Shown here: positions 42,274 through 51,037 of the stretch, piece after piece
Layout of the letters: each line of letters begins with the position of its first letter
How positions within the stretch are numbered: the stretch's first letter is position 1
NCBI GenBank assembly: GCA_030748735.1
Contig: JASMLK010000045.1
Location: 1 to 64,000, forward strand
Source: Myxococcota bacterium
GTDB lineage: Bacteria > Myxococcota_A > UBA9160 > UBA4427
DNA length: 64,000 nt
Reading direction: 5' to 3'
Notes under the pieces: model-generated
The model's input: only the letters and a program-made list of their open reading frames with translations
Told to the model about the DNA's origin: nothing
Databases searched by the model: none
Position numbers and translations under genes: made by a program

Positions 42274-43347
42274 ATGGACATCGGCGTCTGCGTGGCCTCA
42301 CACATCGGCGACATCGACTACGTCGTGCAAGCCGAGCGGTTCGGCTATTCGCACGCCTGGCTTGCCGACAGCCAGATGATCTGGTCGGATTGCTACGCGA
42401 CGCTCGCACTCGCCGCCCAGGCGACCCAATCGATTCGCCTGGGCACGGGGGTCGCAGTGGCGGGAACGCGACCACCCGCAGTCAATGCGGCGGGGATCGC
42501 GACCATCAACGCGCTGGCACCCGCCCGGACCTTCATGGGCATTGGTGCCGGCAACACGGCGATGCGCATCATGGGCGAGCCTCCGCAACGCATCGCTGCA
42601 TTCGATCGCTACCTCGCGAGCCTACGTCCTCTGCTTCGCGGTGAAGAGTCCCTCGTCGATGTTGCGGGCGAGCCGCGCCCCATCGTGCATGGGATGCCGG
42701 ACCGCGGTTTCGTGAATTTCGAAGACCCCATCCCGCTCTACGTAAGCGGCTTTGGTCCGCGCTCACTCGGGCTGGCGGGGCAGCACGGTGACGGTGCGGT
42801 GCTCGCCATGCCTCCACACCCGAACGTGATGGCACACTTCTGGAAGTCGATCGAAGCCGGCGCCGCACGCGCGGGGCGGTCGCTCGATCGCTCTTCCTTC
42901 TATATGTCTGCGCTCACGACGATTTCGCTTCTCGACGATGGTGAAACCCTGGATTCCCCGCGCATCCGCGAGGAATGTGGCGCCTTTGCGATGGCCACCG
43001 TGCACTTCGCCTACGACCAATGGCGGCAGTTCGGTCACGCCCCGCCGGCGTTCCTCGAAGAGATCTGGGACGAGTACTGCGCGATGCTCGTTGGCGTCCC
43101 CGACGATCGGCTCCATCAGCGAATCCATGCGGGGCACAACTGCTGGGTGCTTCCCGAAGAGGAACGCTTCGTGACACCCGAGATCATCGACGCGACCTGT
43201 GTGGTGGGCAGGCGAGACGACGTTGTTTCGAGGCTACGCGCGCTGGAAGAAGCCGGCCTCGATCAGGTGATGATCCTGCCCGCCTTCGAGCCGCGCCACA
43301 GCGTGCTCGAGCGCGTTGGAAACGAGTTGATTCCGCAGCTCGCATGA
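42274..43347 (+). CDS. LLM-class flavin/F420-dependent oxidoreductase
   Basis: A 357-residue luciferase-like protein starting at the ATG after AGGGAAGCG. It begins DIGVCVASHIGDIDYVVQAERFGYSHAWLADSQMIWSDCY, and IRLGTGVAVAGTRPPAVNAAGIATINALAPARTFMGIGAGNTAMR (about 60-105) is the strand 3-4 region of MER/MsnO3-type F420 enzymes. The PLYVSGFGPRSLGLAGQHGDGAVL block binds the cofactor. It belongs to a different subgroup from the three LLM proteins of the 12.7-17.5 kb operon. An amidase gene follows 34 bases downstream, so the two may work on the same nitrogen-containing or amide substrate; this is inference. Confidence 0.88.
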   Translation: MDIGVCVASHIGDIDYVVQAERFGYSHAWLADSQMIWSDCYATLALAAQATQSIRLGTGVAVAGTRPPAVNAAGIATINALAPARTFMGIGAGNTAMRIMGEPPQRIAAFDRYLASLRPLLRGEESLVDVAGEPRPIVHGMPDRGFVNFEDPIPLYVSGFGPRSLGLAGQHGDGAVLAMPPHPNVMAHFWKSIEAGAARAGRSLDRSSFYMSALTTISLLDDGETLDSPRIREECGAFAMATVHFAYDQWRQFGHAPPAFLEEIWDEYCAMLVGVPDDRLHQRIHAGHNCWVLPEEERFVTPEIIDATCVVGRRDDVVSRLRALEEAGLDQVMILPAFEPRHSVLERVGNELIPQLA

Positions 43348-43381
43348 CACGATGCCCATGACTCCCGAAGGAGGAGCCCCC

Positions 43382-44836
43382 GTGAGTGAATACGCCTTCA
43401 AGACTGCCGGTGAGATCGCCCAGGCGATTCGCAGCGGTGAGATCAGCTCGCTCGAACTCACCGACCACTTCATCGACCGGATCGAGCGGTACGACGAAGA
43501 CATCAATGCGATCGTCGTGCGTGACTTCGACCGCGCGCGGGACGCAGCGAAGCAGGCCGACGAGGTGCAGGCCAGTGGCAAAGCTCGCGGTCCACTCCAC
43601 GGTGTCCCGATGACGATCAAGGAGTCCTACGACATCGAAGGGCTGCCCACGACCTGGGGCTTCCCGGAGTTCAAGGAGAACATCGCGACTTCGGACGCGT
43701 ACGTGGTCGAGCGCTACAAGGAGGCCGGCGCGCTCTTCATGGGCAAGACCAACGTGCCGGTCGCGCTTGGCGACTTCCAGAGCTTCAACCCGATCTACGG
43801 GACGACGGGAAACCCCTGGGATCTCGGCCGCACCCCCGGCGGCTCTTCCGGGGGATCGTCGGCCGCACTCGCAGCGGGGTTGACGTCACTCGATACCGGT
43901 TCCGACATCGGTGGGTCGATCCGCAACCCCGCGCACTTCTGTGGTGTGTACGGACACAAACCCACCTGGCAGATCGTTCCGCCGCAGGGTCATGCCTTGC
44001 CGGGACAGGTTGCGGGGCCGGACATCGCGGTCTGTGGCCCGCTTGCTCGTAGCGCGGACGACATCGCGCTTGCGCTCGGCCTGATCAGCGGTCCCGAGCC
44101 CCTCGAAGCCGACGGTTGGGCGCTGCAACTGCCGAAGCCACGCCACGCTCGACTGTCGGACTTTCGTGTTGCGATCTGGGCGAACGACGACATCGCCCCG
44201 GTGGACAGCGAAGTCGAAGCGCGAGCGCTTCACGTCGGCGAAGTCCTTCGCAAGCTCGGTGCGACGGTTTCGGAAACCGCGCGACCCTCGTTCGACCTGG
44301 CGCTCGCACACGCGACCTATCTGAGTCTCTTGAACGCGATCATGGGTGCGTCGCTCCCGAAGGAGCAGCGCGAGCGCTTCGAAGCGATCGCACGCGAAAC
44401 GTCTTCAGACGATCTCTCGTACGAAGCGGTTTCCGCACGAGGTATGGTGTTGAGTCACGCGCAGTGGCTGGGCGCAAACAACCACCGCGAACGTCTTCGC
44501 TACGCCTGGCGCGACTTCTTCGACGACTGGGACATCTTGATCTGCCCACAGACCGCGACCCACGCGTTCCCGCACGATCATCGTCCGTTCCCCGAGCGTA
44601 CGATCGAGGTCAACGGCGAACCGCAGGTCTACTTCGATCAGCTCTTCTGGGCGGGTGTGATCACCGAGGCGTATCTCCCGAGTACGGTGTTCCCGACTCG
44701 CCCCTCGAAGGTGGGGCTACCGATCGGCCTGCAGGCGGCCAGCGGCGAATACCACGACTACACCACGATCGAGTTCGCCCGGCTCATGGCCAACGAGGTC
44801 GGAGGCTTCGCAGCGCCGGACGGATACGCGGAATAG
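43382..44836 (+). CDS. Amidase (amidase-signature family)
   Basis: A 484-residue amidase starting with GTG after GAAGGAGGAGCCCC; a weaker ATG start lies 10 codons upstream. The Ser-cisSer-Lys triad is present: Lys in VPMTIKESYD (about residue 81), the cis-Ser in the glycine/serine loop TPGGSSGGSSAALAAG (about 148-163), and the nucleophile in DTGSDIGGSIRNPA (about 169-182). It hydrolyses a carboxamide to acid and ammonia. The family also contains GatA, but the absence of GatB/C and the divergent C-terminus argue for a catabolic amidase. It follows an LLM gene and converges on a TauD-type dioxygenase gene 15 bases away. Confidence 0.93.
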   Translation: MSEYAFKTAGEIAQAIRSGEISSLELTDHFIDRIERYDEDINAIVVRDFDRARDAAKQADEVQASGKARGPLHGVPMTIKESYDIEGLPTTWGFPEFKENIATSDAYVVERYKEAGALFMGKTNVPVALGDFQSFNPIYGTTGNPWDLGRTPGGSSGGSSAALAAGLTSLDTGSDIGGSIRNPAHFCGVYGHKPTWQIVPPQGHALPGQVAGPDIAVCGPLARSADDIALALGLISGPEPLEADGWALQLPKPRHARLSDFRVAIWANDDIAPVDSEVEARALHVGEVLRKLGATVSETARPSFDLALAHATYLSLLNAIMGASLPKEQRERFEAIARETSSDDLSYEAVSARGMVLSHAQWLGANNHRERLRYAWRDFFDDWDILICPQTATHAFPHDHRPFPERTIEVNGEPQVYFDQLFWAGVITEAYLPSTVFPTRPSKVGLPIGLQAASGEYHDYTTIEFARLMANEVGGFAAPDGYAE

Positions 44837-44851
44837 AAGGCCGGTTGCCGG

Positions 44852-45760
44852 CTAGTCGTTGCTGTCTTCGAGGCGCCGGTTCGATTCGAGGAGTACGGCC
44901 TTGCGGTCGAATACGCGATTGAGCTCGCGGTCGTGCCGACTCGATGCTCCGGCAGGCGCTGTGCGGTTGTAGGGCTCCCAGCGCGGCTTGCAGGCCGCTT
45001 CGGGAACGTCACCCATGATCGTGCAGCGCTGGATGATCCGCTGCTCGTCGAAATCATTGATGACGAAGTGCTGCGTGCATCGGTTGTCCCACATCGCGGC
45101 GGTACCCTTGTTCCAGCGATAACGCATCGTGAAGCGCGGGTTCGAAACCCACTGTGTGAGATAATCGAGGAGCATGCGGCTTTCTTCGGCGCTCATCTCG
45201 ACGATGCGCGAAGTGAAGTGCTCGTTGACGAAGAGCGAGCGGCGTCCGGTCAGCGGGTGGACGCGGACGACAGGGTGCACGGTCTTCAGCTCGCGTTTGC
45301 CGTGGGGGTCGGCGTTGTGAATCGCTGACAGGCCGTCGCACAGATCGCGCAGCGGCGCCGAAAGCTCTTCGTAGGCCTTGTACATGTTCGCCCACATCGT
45401 GTCGCCGCCGACCCGCGGACAGCGAATCATGTTCAGGATCGCGAACATCGAGGGTTCGTCTTCGAAGGTGATGTCGCTGTGCCATTCGTCGGCGATCCCG
45501 CCGTGGCTCGCTGCGAGTTCGAAGATCTCGGGCGCGTTCGAGTAGGGATTCTCGAGGTTCGGATGCCCCTCGAGTTCACCGAACAGCCGCCCGAAGGCGA
45601 CGTGATCCTCAGGTGTGAGAAACTGCTCGGGAAAGAAGAGGACGAGGTGCTCGGTCAAGAGCTCCATCACGCGGTCGCGCAGCGCGTCGGAGGGGTTCTC
45701 GAGATCGATGCCGCGAACTTCTGCACCGAGCGATCCGGAAAGACGGGTGACTTCTTCCAT
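44852..45760 (-). CDS. TauD/TfdA-family Fe(II)/2-oxoglutarate dioxygenase
   Basis: A 302-residue dioxygenase starting at the ATG after CAGGAGATTGGAGCC; the frame is open further upstream without such a site. The metal triad is visible: His and Asp in EWHSDITF (about 95-102) and the distal His in MWDNRCTQHFVINDF (about 246-260), with the 2-oxoglutarate Arg in RIIQRCTIMGD. It oxidises its substrate with loss of CO2 from 2-oxoglutarate; relatives attack taurine, 2,4-D, alkyl sulfates and other small acids. The C-terminal extension past KPRWEPYNRTAP is longer than in TauD. A large dyad lies in its upstream region, shared with the divergent DUF3604 gene. Confidence 0.92.
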   Translation of the reverse strand: MEEVTRLSGSLGAEVRGIDLENPSDALRDRVMELLTEHLVLFFPEQFLTPEDHVAFGRLFGELEGHPNLENPYSNAPEIFELAASHGGIADEWHSDITFEDEPSMFAILNMIRCPRVGGDTMWANMYKAYEELSAPLRDLCDGLSAIHNADPHGKRELKTVHPVVRVHPLTGRRSLFVNEHFTSRIVEMSAEESRMLLDYLTQWVSNPRFTMRYRWNKGTAAMWDNRCTQHFVINDFDEQRIIQRCTIMGDVPEAACKPRWEPYNRTAPAGASSRHDRELNRVFDRKAVLLESNRRLEDSND

Positions 45761-45796
45761 GAGGGGGCTCCAATCTCCTGGGGGCTCGAAGCGACG

Positions 45797-45830
45797 GGGT
45801 TCGGAAACGCTGCAAGCAGCGTACGAACCC
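45797..45830. promoter_or_regulatory. Large inverted repeat between divergent genes
   Basis: A nested dyad: outer arms GGGTTCG and CGAACCC, inner arms CGCTGC and GCAGCG around AA. It sits 36 bases upstream of the TauD-type ATG and about 115 bases from the DUF3604 start, the right place for an operator controlling either gene. No matching regulator gene is adjacent, so its function is a guess. Confidence 0.45.
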
Positions 45831-45945
45831 TTTGTTCCGTGTGAACCGATCGATCGACGAGCCGATAGAGTGCCGAGCTGATCGCGTTGCGCAACGGTCG
45901 CTCCGAGCGGAGGCTCGGCCCTGTCGCTTCTTGTATCGTGACGGG

Positions 45946-48201
45946 ATGATTCGGCGTCTCTTGCTGGCCATTCTGGCCATCTTGCTTCTTCTATTGGGCT
46001 TTCTCTTCGTCGCGGGGAAGGGCTGGCTCGGGTCCGACCTCGGCGCGGGGACTCCCGTCGCAACGTCCCGACCTGCATCGCATCACGCGGCGACGGCGGC
46101 CGCGCAGGCGAGCAGCGCCGCTGACATCGGCTCTCATCGCGCGAAGCAGATCCTGTTCGGTGACTTCCATGTGCATTCGGGTTTTTCGCAGGACGCGTTC
46201 GCGCTCAGCATGCCGCTGTCCGGAGGTGAAGGGGCCTACAACGTGGCCGACGCGTGCGACTTCGCCCGCTATTGCTCGGACCTCGACTTCTGGTCGATCA
46301 ACGACCACGCCGAAAGCTCGACCCCGCGCCGTTGGCGGGAAACGATCGATGCCATGCGCCAGTGCGATGCGGCGGGTGAAAGCAACGAGCCTGGTGCATC
46401 CGATCTGGTGTCGTTTCTCGGTTGGGAATGGTCCCATATGGGAACGACGGCCGAGAACCACTTCGGTCATCGAAACGTGATCTTCCGTGACCTCGAGGAC
46501 GGCGCGATTCCGAGCCGTCCCATCGCCAGCGATTCCCCCGCCAGGTACATGCAGGTCCCGGGCACCGCTGCACTGAGTGCCATGGTCGCGCTGACTCGCG
46601 ATTCCAGGTACTTCGATTACGCGACCTACCAGCAAGAGATGGCGGCCACGCCGCGTTGTCCGGACGGCGTGCCGGTGCGCGACCTGTCCGATGATTGTCA
46701 GGAGTTCGCCGCAACCCCCGCCGACCTGTTCCGCAAACTCGATGACTGGGGACATGCCTCCCTCGTCATCCCGCACGGGACGACCTGGGGCATGTACACA
46801 CCTCAGGGTTCCAACTACGCGAAGCAACTCACGCCGGAGTACCACGACCCGGTTCGCCAGCGCCTGGTCGAGATCTATTCCGGTCACGGCAACATCGAGG
46901 AGTATCGCGGTTGGCGAGAGGTCTTGATCGATGAAGAGGGCAGTCGCCACTGTCCGATGCCGCGAGACGATTTCCTGCCAGGCTGTTGGCAAGCCGGCGA
47001 GATCATCCGCAGTCGCTGCCTCGCAGCGGGTGAATCCGAAGCCGAATGCGAGACTCGGGCGGCTGAAACACGTCAGCACTACGCCGACGCCGACGCGGGG
47101 CTCGGGCACCTGAGCGTGCCGGGGTTTCGCGCGTGGGAGTGGCTCGACTCCGCACAGTGCCGCGACTGTTTTCTCCCCGCACTCAGCTATCGGGTTGGGA
47201 ACAGTGTGCAGTCCATGCTCGCACTGTCGCGCGAAGCCGAAGACGTTTCGCCGCTTCGCTTCCGTTTCGGCTTCATCGGCTCCAGTGACATCCATTCCTC
47301 GCGTCCGGGTGCGGGATACAAAGAAGTCCATCGCAACAAGATGACCGACTTCCGCAACGCGCAGATCCGCATCCCCGGAATGTCGCGGGAGGAAGAGCCC
47401 GCGCCACGCGGGCGCGTGTCGGACCCGACGGGTGTCATGCCGTCGGACTGGCTGGAGCGCGACCGTGCGGGTTCGTACTTCTATTCCGGTGGCCTGGTGG
47501 CCGTTCACGCAGCTTCGCGTGATCGTCAGGCCATCTGGGACGGACTCGAAAGCCGCGAAACCTACGCGACCAGCGGTCCCCGCATCCTGCTCTGGTTCGA
47601 CCTGTTGAATCCGCCGACGGGTTCCGGTGCCCGCCCCGGTGCCGTGGCACCGATGGGAAGCGAGGTCGAACTCGTTGAAGCGCCGATCTTCCAGGTGCGC
47701 GCGACGGGTTCGCGCAAGCAGCAGCCCGGCTGTCCCGACGAAAGCGCGCAGGCACTCGGGCCCGAAAGGCTCGAACGCCTCTGCGGCGGCGAATGCTTCT
47801 TTCCTTCGGACGAGCGCCGGGTGATCACGCGCATCGAGGTCGTTCGCATCCGTCCGCAGCAACATCCCGCGCAGGCCCTCGACGACCTGATCGAGGATCC
47901 GTGGCGGGTGTTCGAGTGTGAGCCCGACCAGGCCGGGTGCGCGGTCACGTTCAGCGACCCGGAATTCGTTTCGGGCGAGCGCGACGTGACCTACTATGCG
48001 CGGGCCATCGAAGAGCCAAGTGAGGCCATCAACGGCGGGCAGCTTCGCTGTGAACGCAACGAAGCCGGAAATTGCATCCGCATTCGGCCGTGCGAACCAT
48101 GGTCGTCACCGGACGACGCCTGTCTCGGTACCATCGAAGAACGCGCCTGGTCTTCTCCCATCTTCGTCGACTACGCCGCTGCGACGCGCAGCGGGGATTG
48201 A
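45946..48201 (+). CDS. DUF3604 protein, PHP-like metallohydrolase fold, membrane anchored
   Basis: A 751-residue protein. The N-terminal hydrophobic helix (LLLAILAILLLLLGFLFVAG) anchors or exports it. The catalytic-looking segment ILFGDFHVHSGFSQDA (about 69-84) has the HxH of PHP-type phosphoesterases. FWSINDHAESST, LGWEWSHMGTTAENHFGHRNVIF and GFIGSSDIHSSRPG supply further metal-type His and Asp residues. These are the hallmarks of DUF3604, a family with no settled substrate. The start is the ATG before the hydrophobic helix; no strong ribosome-binding site is seen. It runs divergent from the TauD-type gene, and a GST-like gene follows 66 bases downstream. Confidence 0.9.
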   Translation: MIRRLLLAILAILLLLLGFLFVAGKGWLGSDLGAGTPVATSRPASHHAATAAAQASSAADIGSHRAKQILFGDFHVHSGFSQDAFALSMPLSGGEGAYNVADACDFARYCSDLDFWSINDHAESSTPRRWRETIDAMRQCDAAGESNEPGASDLVSFLGWEWSHMGTTAENHFGHRNVIFRDLEDGAIPSRPIASDSPARYMQVPGTAALSAMVALTRDSRYFDYATYQQEMAATPRCPDGVPVRDLSDDCQEFAATPADLFRKLDDWGHASLVIPHGTTWGMYTPQGSNYAKQLTPEYHDPVRQRLVEIYSGHGNIEEYRGWREVLIDEEGSRHCPMPRDDFLPGCWQAGEIIRSRCLAAGESEAECETRAAETRQHYADADAGLGHLSVPGFRAWEWLDSAQCRDCFLPALSYRVGNSVQSMLALSREAEDVSPLRFRFGFIGSSDIHSSRPGAGYKEVHRNKMTDFRNAQIRIPGMSREEEPAPRGRVSDPTGVMPSDWLERDRAGSYFYSGGLVAVHAASRDRQAIWDGLESRETYATSGPRILLWFDLLNPPTGSGARPGAVAPMGSEVELVEAPIFQVRATGSRKQQPGCPDESAQALGPERLERLCGGECFFPSDERRVITRIEVVRIRPQQHPAQALDDLIEDPWRVFECEPDQAGCAVTFSDPEFVSGERDVTYYARAIEEPSEAINGGQLRCERNEAGNCIRIRPCEPWSSPDDACLGTIEERAWSSPIFVDYAAATRSGD

Positions 48202-48267
48202 AACGGAGCAGGAGATCGCGAGCACCCGACCCGCTGGCGGTGCGAAGCGAAAGGAGCAAGAAGGGTC

Positions 48268-49038
48268 ATGCCTGTGAACTACGTCGATTTCGAAACCGCA
48301 CGCGATGCATCTGGCTTCCGCATGGTCGTGGTCCGCGGCGTGCCAAGCCCGTGGACCCAGGCGGCTGTGGGCATCCTTCATGTGAAGAACATCCCCTGGC
48401 AGGCGGTGGCCCTCGATCAGGGAAACGATGAGTTGGCCGCCTGGGCGGGTGAACGAAAAGGCCCCGTTGCGATCTACAACGACGAAGAGCCCCGCTCGGG
48501 CTGGGATCAGATCCTGCTCCTCGCCGAACGGCTCGCGCCCGAGCCGCGCTTGATCCCCGAAGACGCCGCGGATCGCGCGCTGCTCTTCGGCCTGTCGCAC
48601 GAGATCTGCAGCGAAAGCGGGCTCGGTTGGGCGCGTCGTCTGCAGGGAGTCCACGCCGGTCTCAACGGTGGCGAGGGGTTCCCGGCTGGTGTCGCGCAAT
48701 ACCTTGCGGGCAAGTACGGCTATCGCGCCGAAGAGGCCGAAGCCAACCAGCGCCGTGTGATCGACGTGCTGGAAATGCTCTCGGCGCGGCTTCACGCGCA
48801 AAAGCGCGATGGGAGCCGCTTCTATATTGGCTCGTCGCTCACGGCCCTCGACATCTACAGTGCTGCGTTCACCGCGCTCTTGAAGCCTCTGCCGCAAGAG
48901 CAGTGTCCGATGCCCGACGCGATGCGTGTTGGCTTCGAGGCGATGGACGAAGACACACGCAAGGCTTGCGACCCGATCCTCGTCGAGCATCGCGACTACA
49001 TCTACGAAGAGTATCTCGAGCTTCCGCTAAGCCTCTAG
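48268..49038 (+). CDS. Glutathione S-transferase-like protein
   Basis: A 256-residue protein with an N-terminal thioredoxin-fold part (FRMVVVRGVPSPWTQAAVGILHVKNIPWQAVAL) and a C-terminal all-helical domain containing the N-capping GSSLTALDIYSAAFTALLKPL motif of GSTs (about 190-210). The usual GST catalytic Ser/Tyr/Cys would be around SPWTQ; Ser or Thr there is plausible. The middle, including PVAIYNDEEPRSGWDQILLLAERL, is the glutathione SNAIL-like region. An AAAGGAGCAAGAAGG site precedes the ATG. An alpha/beta hydrolase gene starts 36 bases later, so a small detoxification or lyase unit is possible. Confidence 0.82.
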   Translation: MPVNYVDFETARDASGFRMVVVRGVPSPWTQAAVGILHVKNIPWQAVALDQGNDELAAWAGERKGPVAIYNDEEPRSGWDQILLLAERLAPEPRLIPEDAADRALLFGLSHEICSESGLGWARRLQGVHAGLNGGEGFPAGVAQYLAGKYGYRAEEAEANQRRVIDVLEMLSARLHAQKRDGSRFYIGSSLTALDIYSAAFTALLKPLPQEQCPMPDAMRVGFEAMDEDTRKACDPILVEHRDYIYEEYLELPLSL

Positions 49039-49073
49039 ATGCACCTGCCGCCGCGCCTGGAGAACTGGCTCCC

Positions 49074-49985
49074 ATGACCGCCGAACCCGCTACGACCGGA
49101 CCTCAACTCCACTTCCGAAAGATCAACGGTGTCGAACTCGCCGCCTTCGAGTGGAACCCCGAGCTTCGTGGCCGGGCCCCGACGCTCTTTCTCGCGCACG
49201 CAACCGGCTTTCATGGCCGCGTGTTCGACCAGGTGCTCGCGCGACTCGGGCCGCGCCACGTGATTTCCACCGAGTGTCGCGGCCACGGACGCAGCGAAGA
49301 CGTCATCATCGACGACTGGACCGACTTCGAACTCGATCTCGCCGGTTGGATCGACACCTTCGAGGTCGAGGGCGCGATCGGCATGGGTCACTCCGCGGGG
49401 GGGCACGGGATGGTCGGTGCGGCCGCGCTTCGCCCATCCGCGTTCGAACGCCTGCTCTTGATCGATCCGGTGATCAAAGCGCCCGACACCTATGGCAAGC
49501 GGGGCTGGAACTACGACAGCGAAGCGGGCGGCGATCATCCCACCGCCAAACGCAAGAACGAGTTCGTGAGCCCCGAAGCGATGTTCGAGCGCTTTCGCGA
49601 CCGGCAGCCCTACAGACTCTTCGACCCGCTGGCGCTGCGCGACTACTGCGACTGGGGCTTGGTTCCGTCGACAGGAGGGGAGGGCTACGTCCTCGCCTGT
49701 CCGCCACGAACCGAAGCCAGCATCTACATGACGGGCGGCACCCATCCCGAGGTGCACGACAACGTACGAGCGGTCGATGTGCCGGTCATGATCCTTCGCG
49801 CGAAACCTCCGAGTCCCGATCGTGACATGATGGACTTTTCGGCGTCACCCACCTGGCCGGGGCTCGCAGGCGAGTTTTCGAACGGTCGCGAGAAACACCT
49901 CGCGAACCACACGCACTTCGTACCGATGGAAGCCCCGGGACTGGTCGCGAAGTACCTGGAGGCTTTCGACCCCGAAGCGGAGTGA
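49074..49985 (+). CDS. Alpha/beta-hydrolase-fold enzyme
   Basis: A 303-residue hydrolase. The strand-3 HGFH-type region reads FLAHATGFHGRVFDQV, the nucleophile elbow is GMGHSAGGHGMVGAAAL (Ser of GHSAG near residue 105), and the His is expected in KHLANHTHFVPME near the C-terminus. Acid candidates include the Asp in RAVDVPVMIL. These give a complete Ser-Asp/Glu-His triad. Relatives include epoxide hydrolases, haloalkane-type enzymes and meta-cleavage hydrolases; the GHSAG form suggests an esterase or C-C hydrolase. The start is the ATG after the TGGAGAAC site; an open frame extends upstream inside the GST gene but is not used. The neighbour order GST then hydrolase suggests one operon. Confidence 0.88.
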   Translation: MTAEPATTGPQLHFRKINGVELAAFEWNPELRGRAPTLFLAHATGFHGRVFDQVLARLGPRHVISTECRGHGRSEDVIIDDWTDFELDLAGWIDTFEVEGAIGMGHSAGGHGMVGAAALRPSAFERLLLIDPVIKAPDTYGKRGWNYDSEAGGDHPTAKRKNEFVSPEAMFERFRDRQPYRLFDPLALRDYCDWGLVPSTGGEGYVLACPPRTEASIYMTGGTHPEVHDNVRAVDVPVMILRAKPPSPDRDMMDFSASPTWPGLAGEFSNGREKHLANHTHFVPMEAPGLVAKYLEAFDPEAE

Positions 49986-49989
49986 CCGG

Positions 49990-50817
49990 CTAGCGGCTCG
50001 CCTCGATGCAGGACTGCGTCGCTTCGTAGGCCTGCCGTGCGACTGCGGCCGCGGGCTGCTGCTTCAGGCTCTCGGCAAAGACCTCGACACCAAGCGGTGC
50101 GGGTGAGCCACCTTCCCGGAGTGCGCGCAGGATATCGGCAACCCCCGCGTCGCCTTCACCGGGCAGCAGGCGCGCCGTCGTGGTTTCGAACATGAGGTTC
50201 TCTGCCGGTTCGGTCGGTGCGTCGTCCAGCTGGACCCCGTAGATGCGCGGTGCGACCGCGGCGATGTCGGCCGCCGACCCGCCCGAGCGAAACAGATGCC
50301 AGACGTCGAGCATCACGCCGCCGTTCGGATGGCCGGCGGCTTCGACGAGATCGATCGCGTCGGCGAGGTTTGCAACCGGGGTGAACGGTATGAACTCGAT
50401 GTGAACCTGAACGCCGACATTCGTCCCACGTTCACAGAGGTTCGCGAAGTTCTCTACGAGTTCGTCGCGAGAAGGCGGCGTAGCGGGGAACACGACGGCC
50501 GTGACGGAACGCGCGCCGAGGGTTTCGGCATGGCGAAGTGCGTCGTCGGCGTCCATGGCGAGTAGCCCCCCGCCATCCATCGCGCTCGGAAACCACTTTG
50601 CGATCGGATCGAACTCGCCGATCGCCAGCCCTTCACCCTCGATTCGCTTTCTGAGTTCGCGTGCGGAGTGACCGGCTTGCAGAGCCGTCGACACGTCACT
50701 CGTAAACACCGAAACGCCGTCGAACCCGGCGGCGCGTGCGGGGGCAAGTCGTTCGAGTAGCGGGGTGGATTCGAGTGTGCCGGCGCACAGCACGAGGTCT
50801 CCGGCAGCGAGGGTCAA
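49990..50817 (-). CDS. Sugar-phosphate isomerase/epimerase-like TIM-barrel protein
   Basis: A 275-residue xylose-isomerase-like TIM barrel (AP endonuclease family 2 fold). The metal-binding set is visible: Glu in VHIEFIPF, Asp and His in VMLDVWHLFRSGG, Asp in YGVQLDDAP and Glu in GVEVFAES. Such enzymes isomerise or epimerise sugars, keto-acids such as hydroxypyruvate, or inosose, using a divalent metal. The residues are well conserved, so it is probably active, but the substrate is not identifiable. It is convergent with the alpha/beta hydrolase (4 bases apart) and divergent from an HExxH lipoprotein gene. Confidence 0.87.
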   Translation of the reverse strand: MTLAAGDLVLCAGTLESTPLLERLAPARAAGFDGVSVFTSDVSTALQAGHSARELRKRIEGEGLAIGEFDPIAKWFPSAMDGGGLLAMDADDALRHAETLGARSVTAVVFPATPPSRDELVENFANLCERGTNVGVQVHIEFIPFTPVANLADAIDLVEAAGHPNGGVMLDVWHLFRSGGSAADIAAVAPRIYGVQLDDAPTEPAENLMFETTTARLLPGEGDAGVADILRALREGGSPAPLGVEVFAESLKQQPAAAVARQAYEATQSCIEASR

Positions 50818-50993
50818 CGTCCTCTCCTTTTGTACGTCGATTGGAACTGCTCGTTCCTTTCCAGTGGGCTTCGTAGTCCGCGCACACGCACGGGTGTGCA
50901 GCTCGCTTCCAAGGCTGCCGAACTCTCATGCACTATTCCGGCAAGCCGCTCGCGAAAAACTTGTAATCCCTTGAATTCTCAAGAAGAAAGCGC

Positions 50994-51036
50994 GCCGGTC
51001 GTCAAGAGGAAGCAACTCCTCGAGGAGACGACCGGC
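50994..51036 (+). promoter_or_regulatory. Leader stem-loop enclosing the ribosome-binding site of the HExxH lipoprotein gene
   Basis: A 10-base-pair stem (GCCGGTCGTC with GACGACCGGC) ends one base before the GTG start codon. Inside it, GAGG and CCTC can pair, and the likely Shine-Dalgarno GAGGAG (51022-51027) lies against the CTCCTC just before it. A CTTGA-N4-TCAAG dyad is 11 bases further upstream. The structure could limit translation. Confidence 0.5.
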
Positions 51037-51037
51037 A

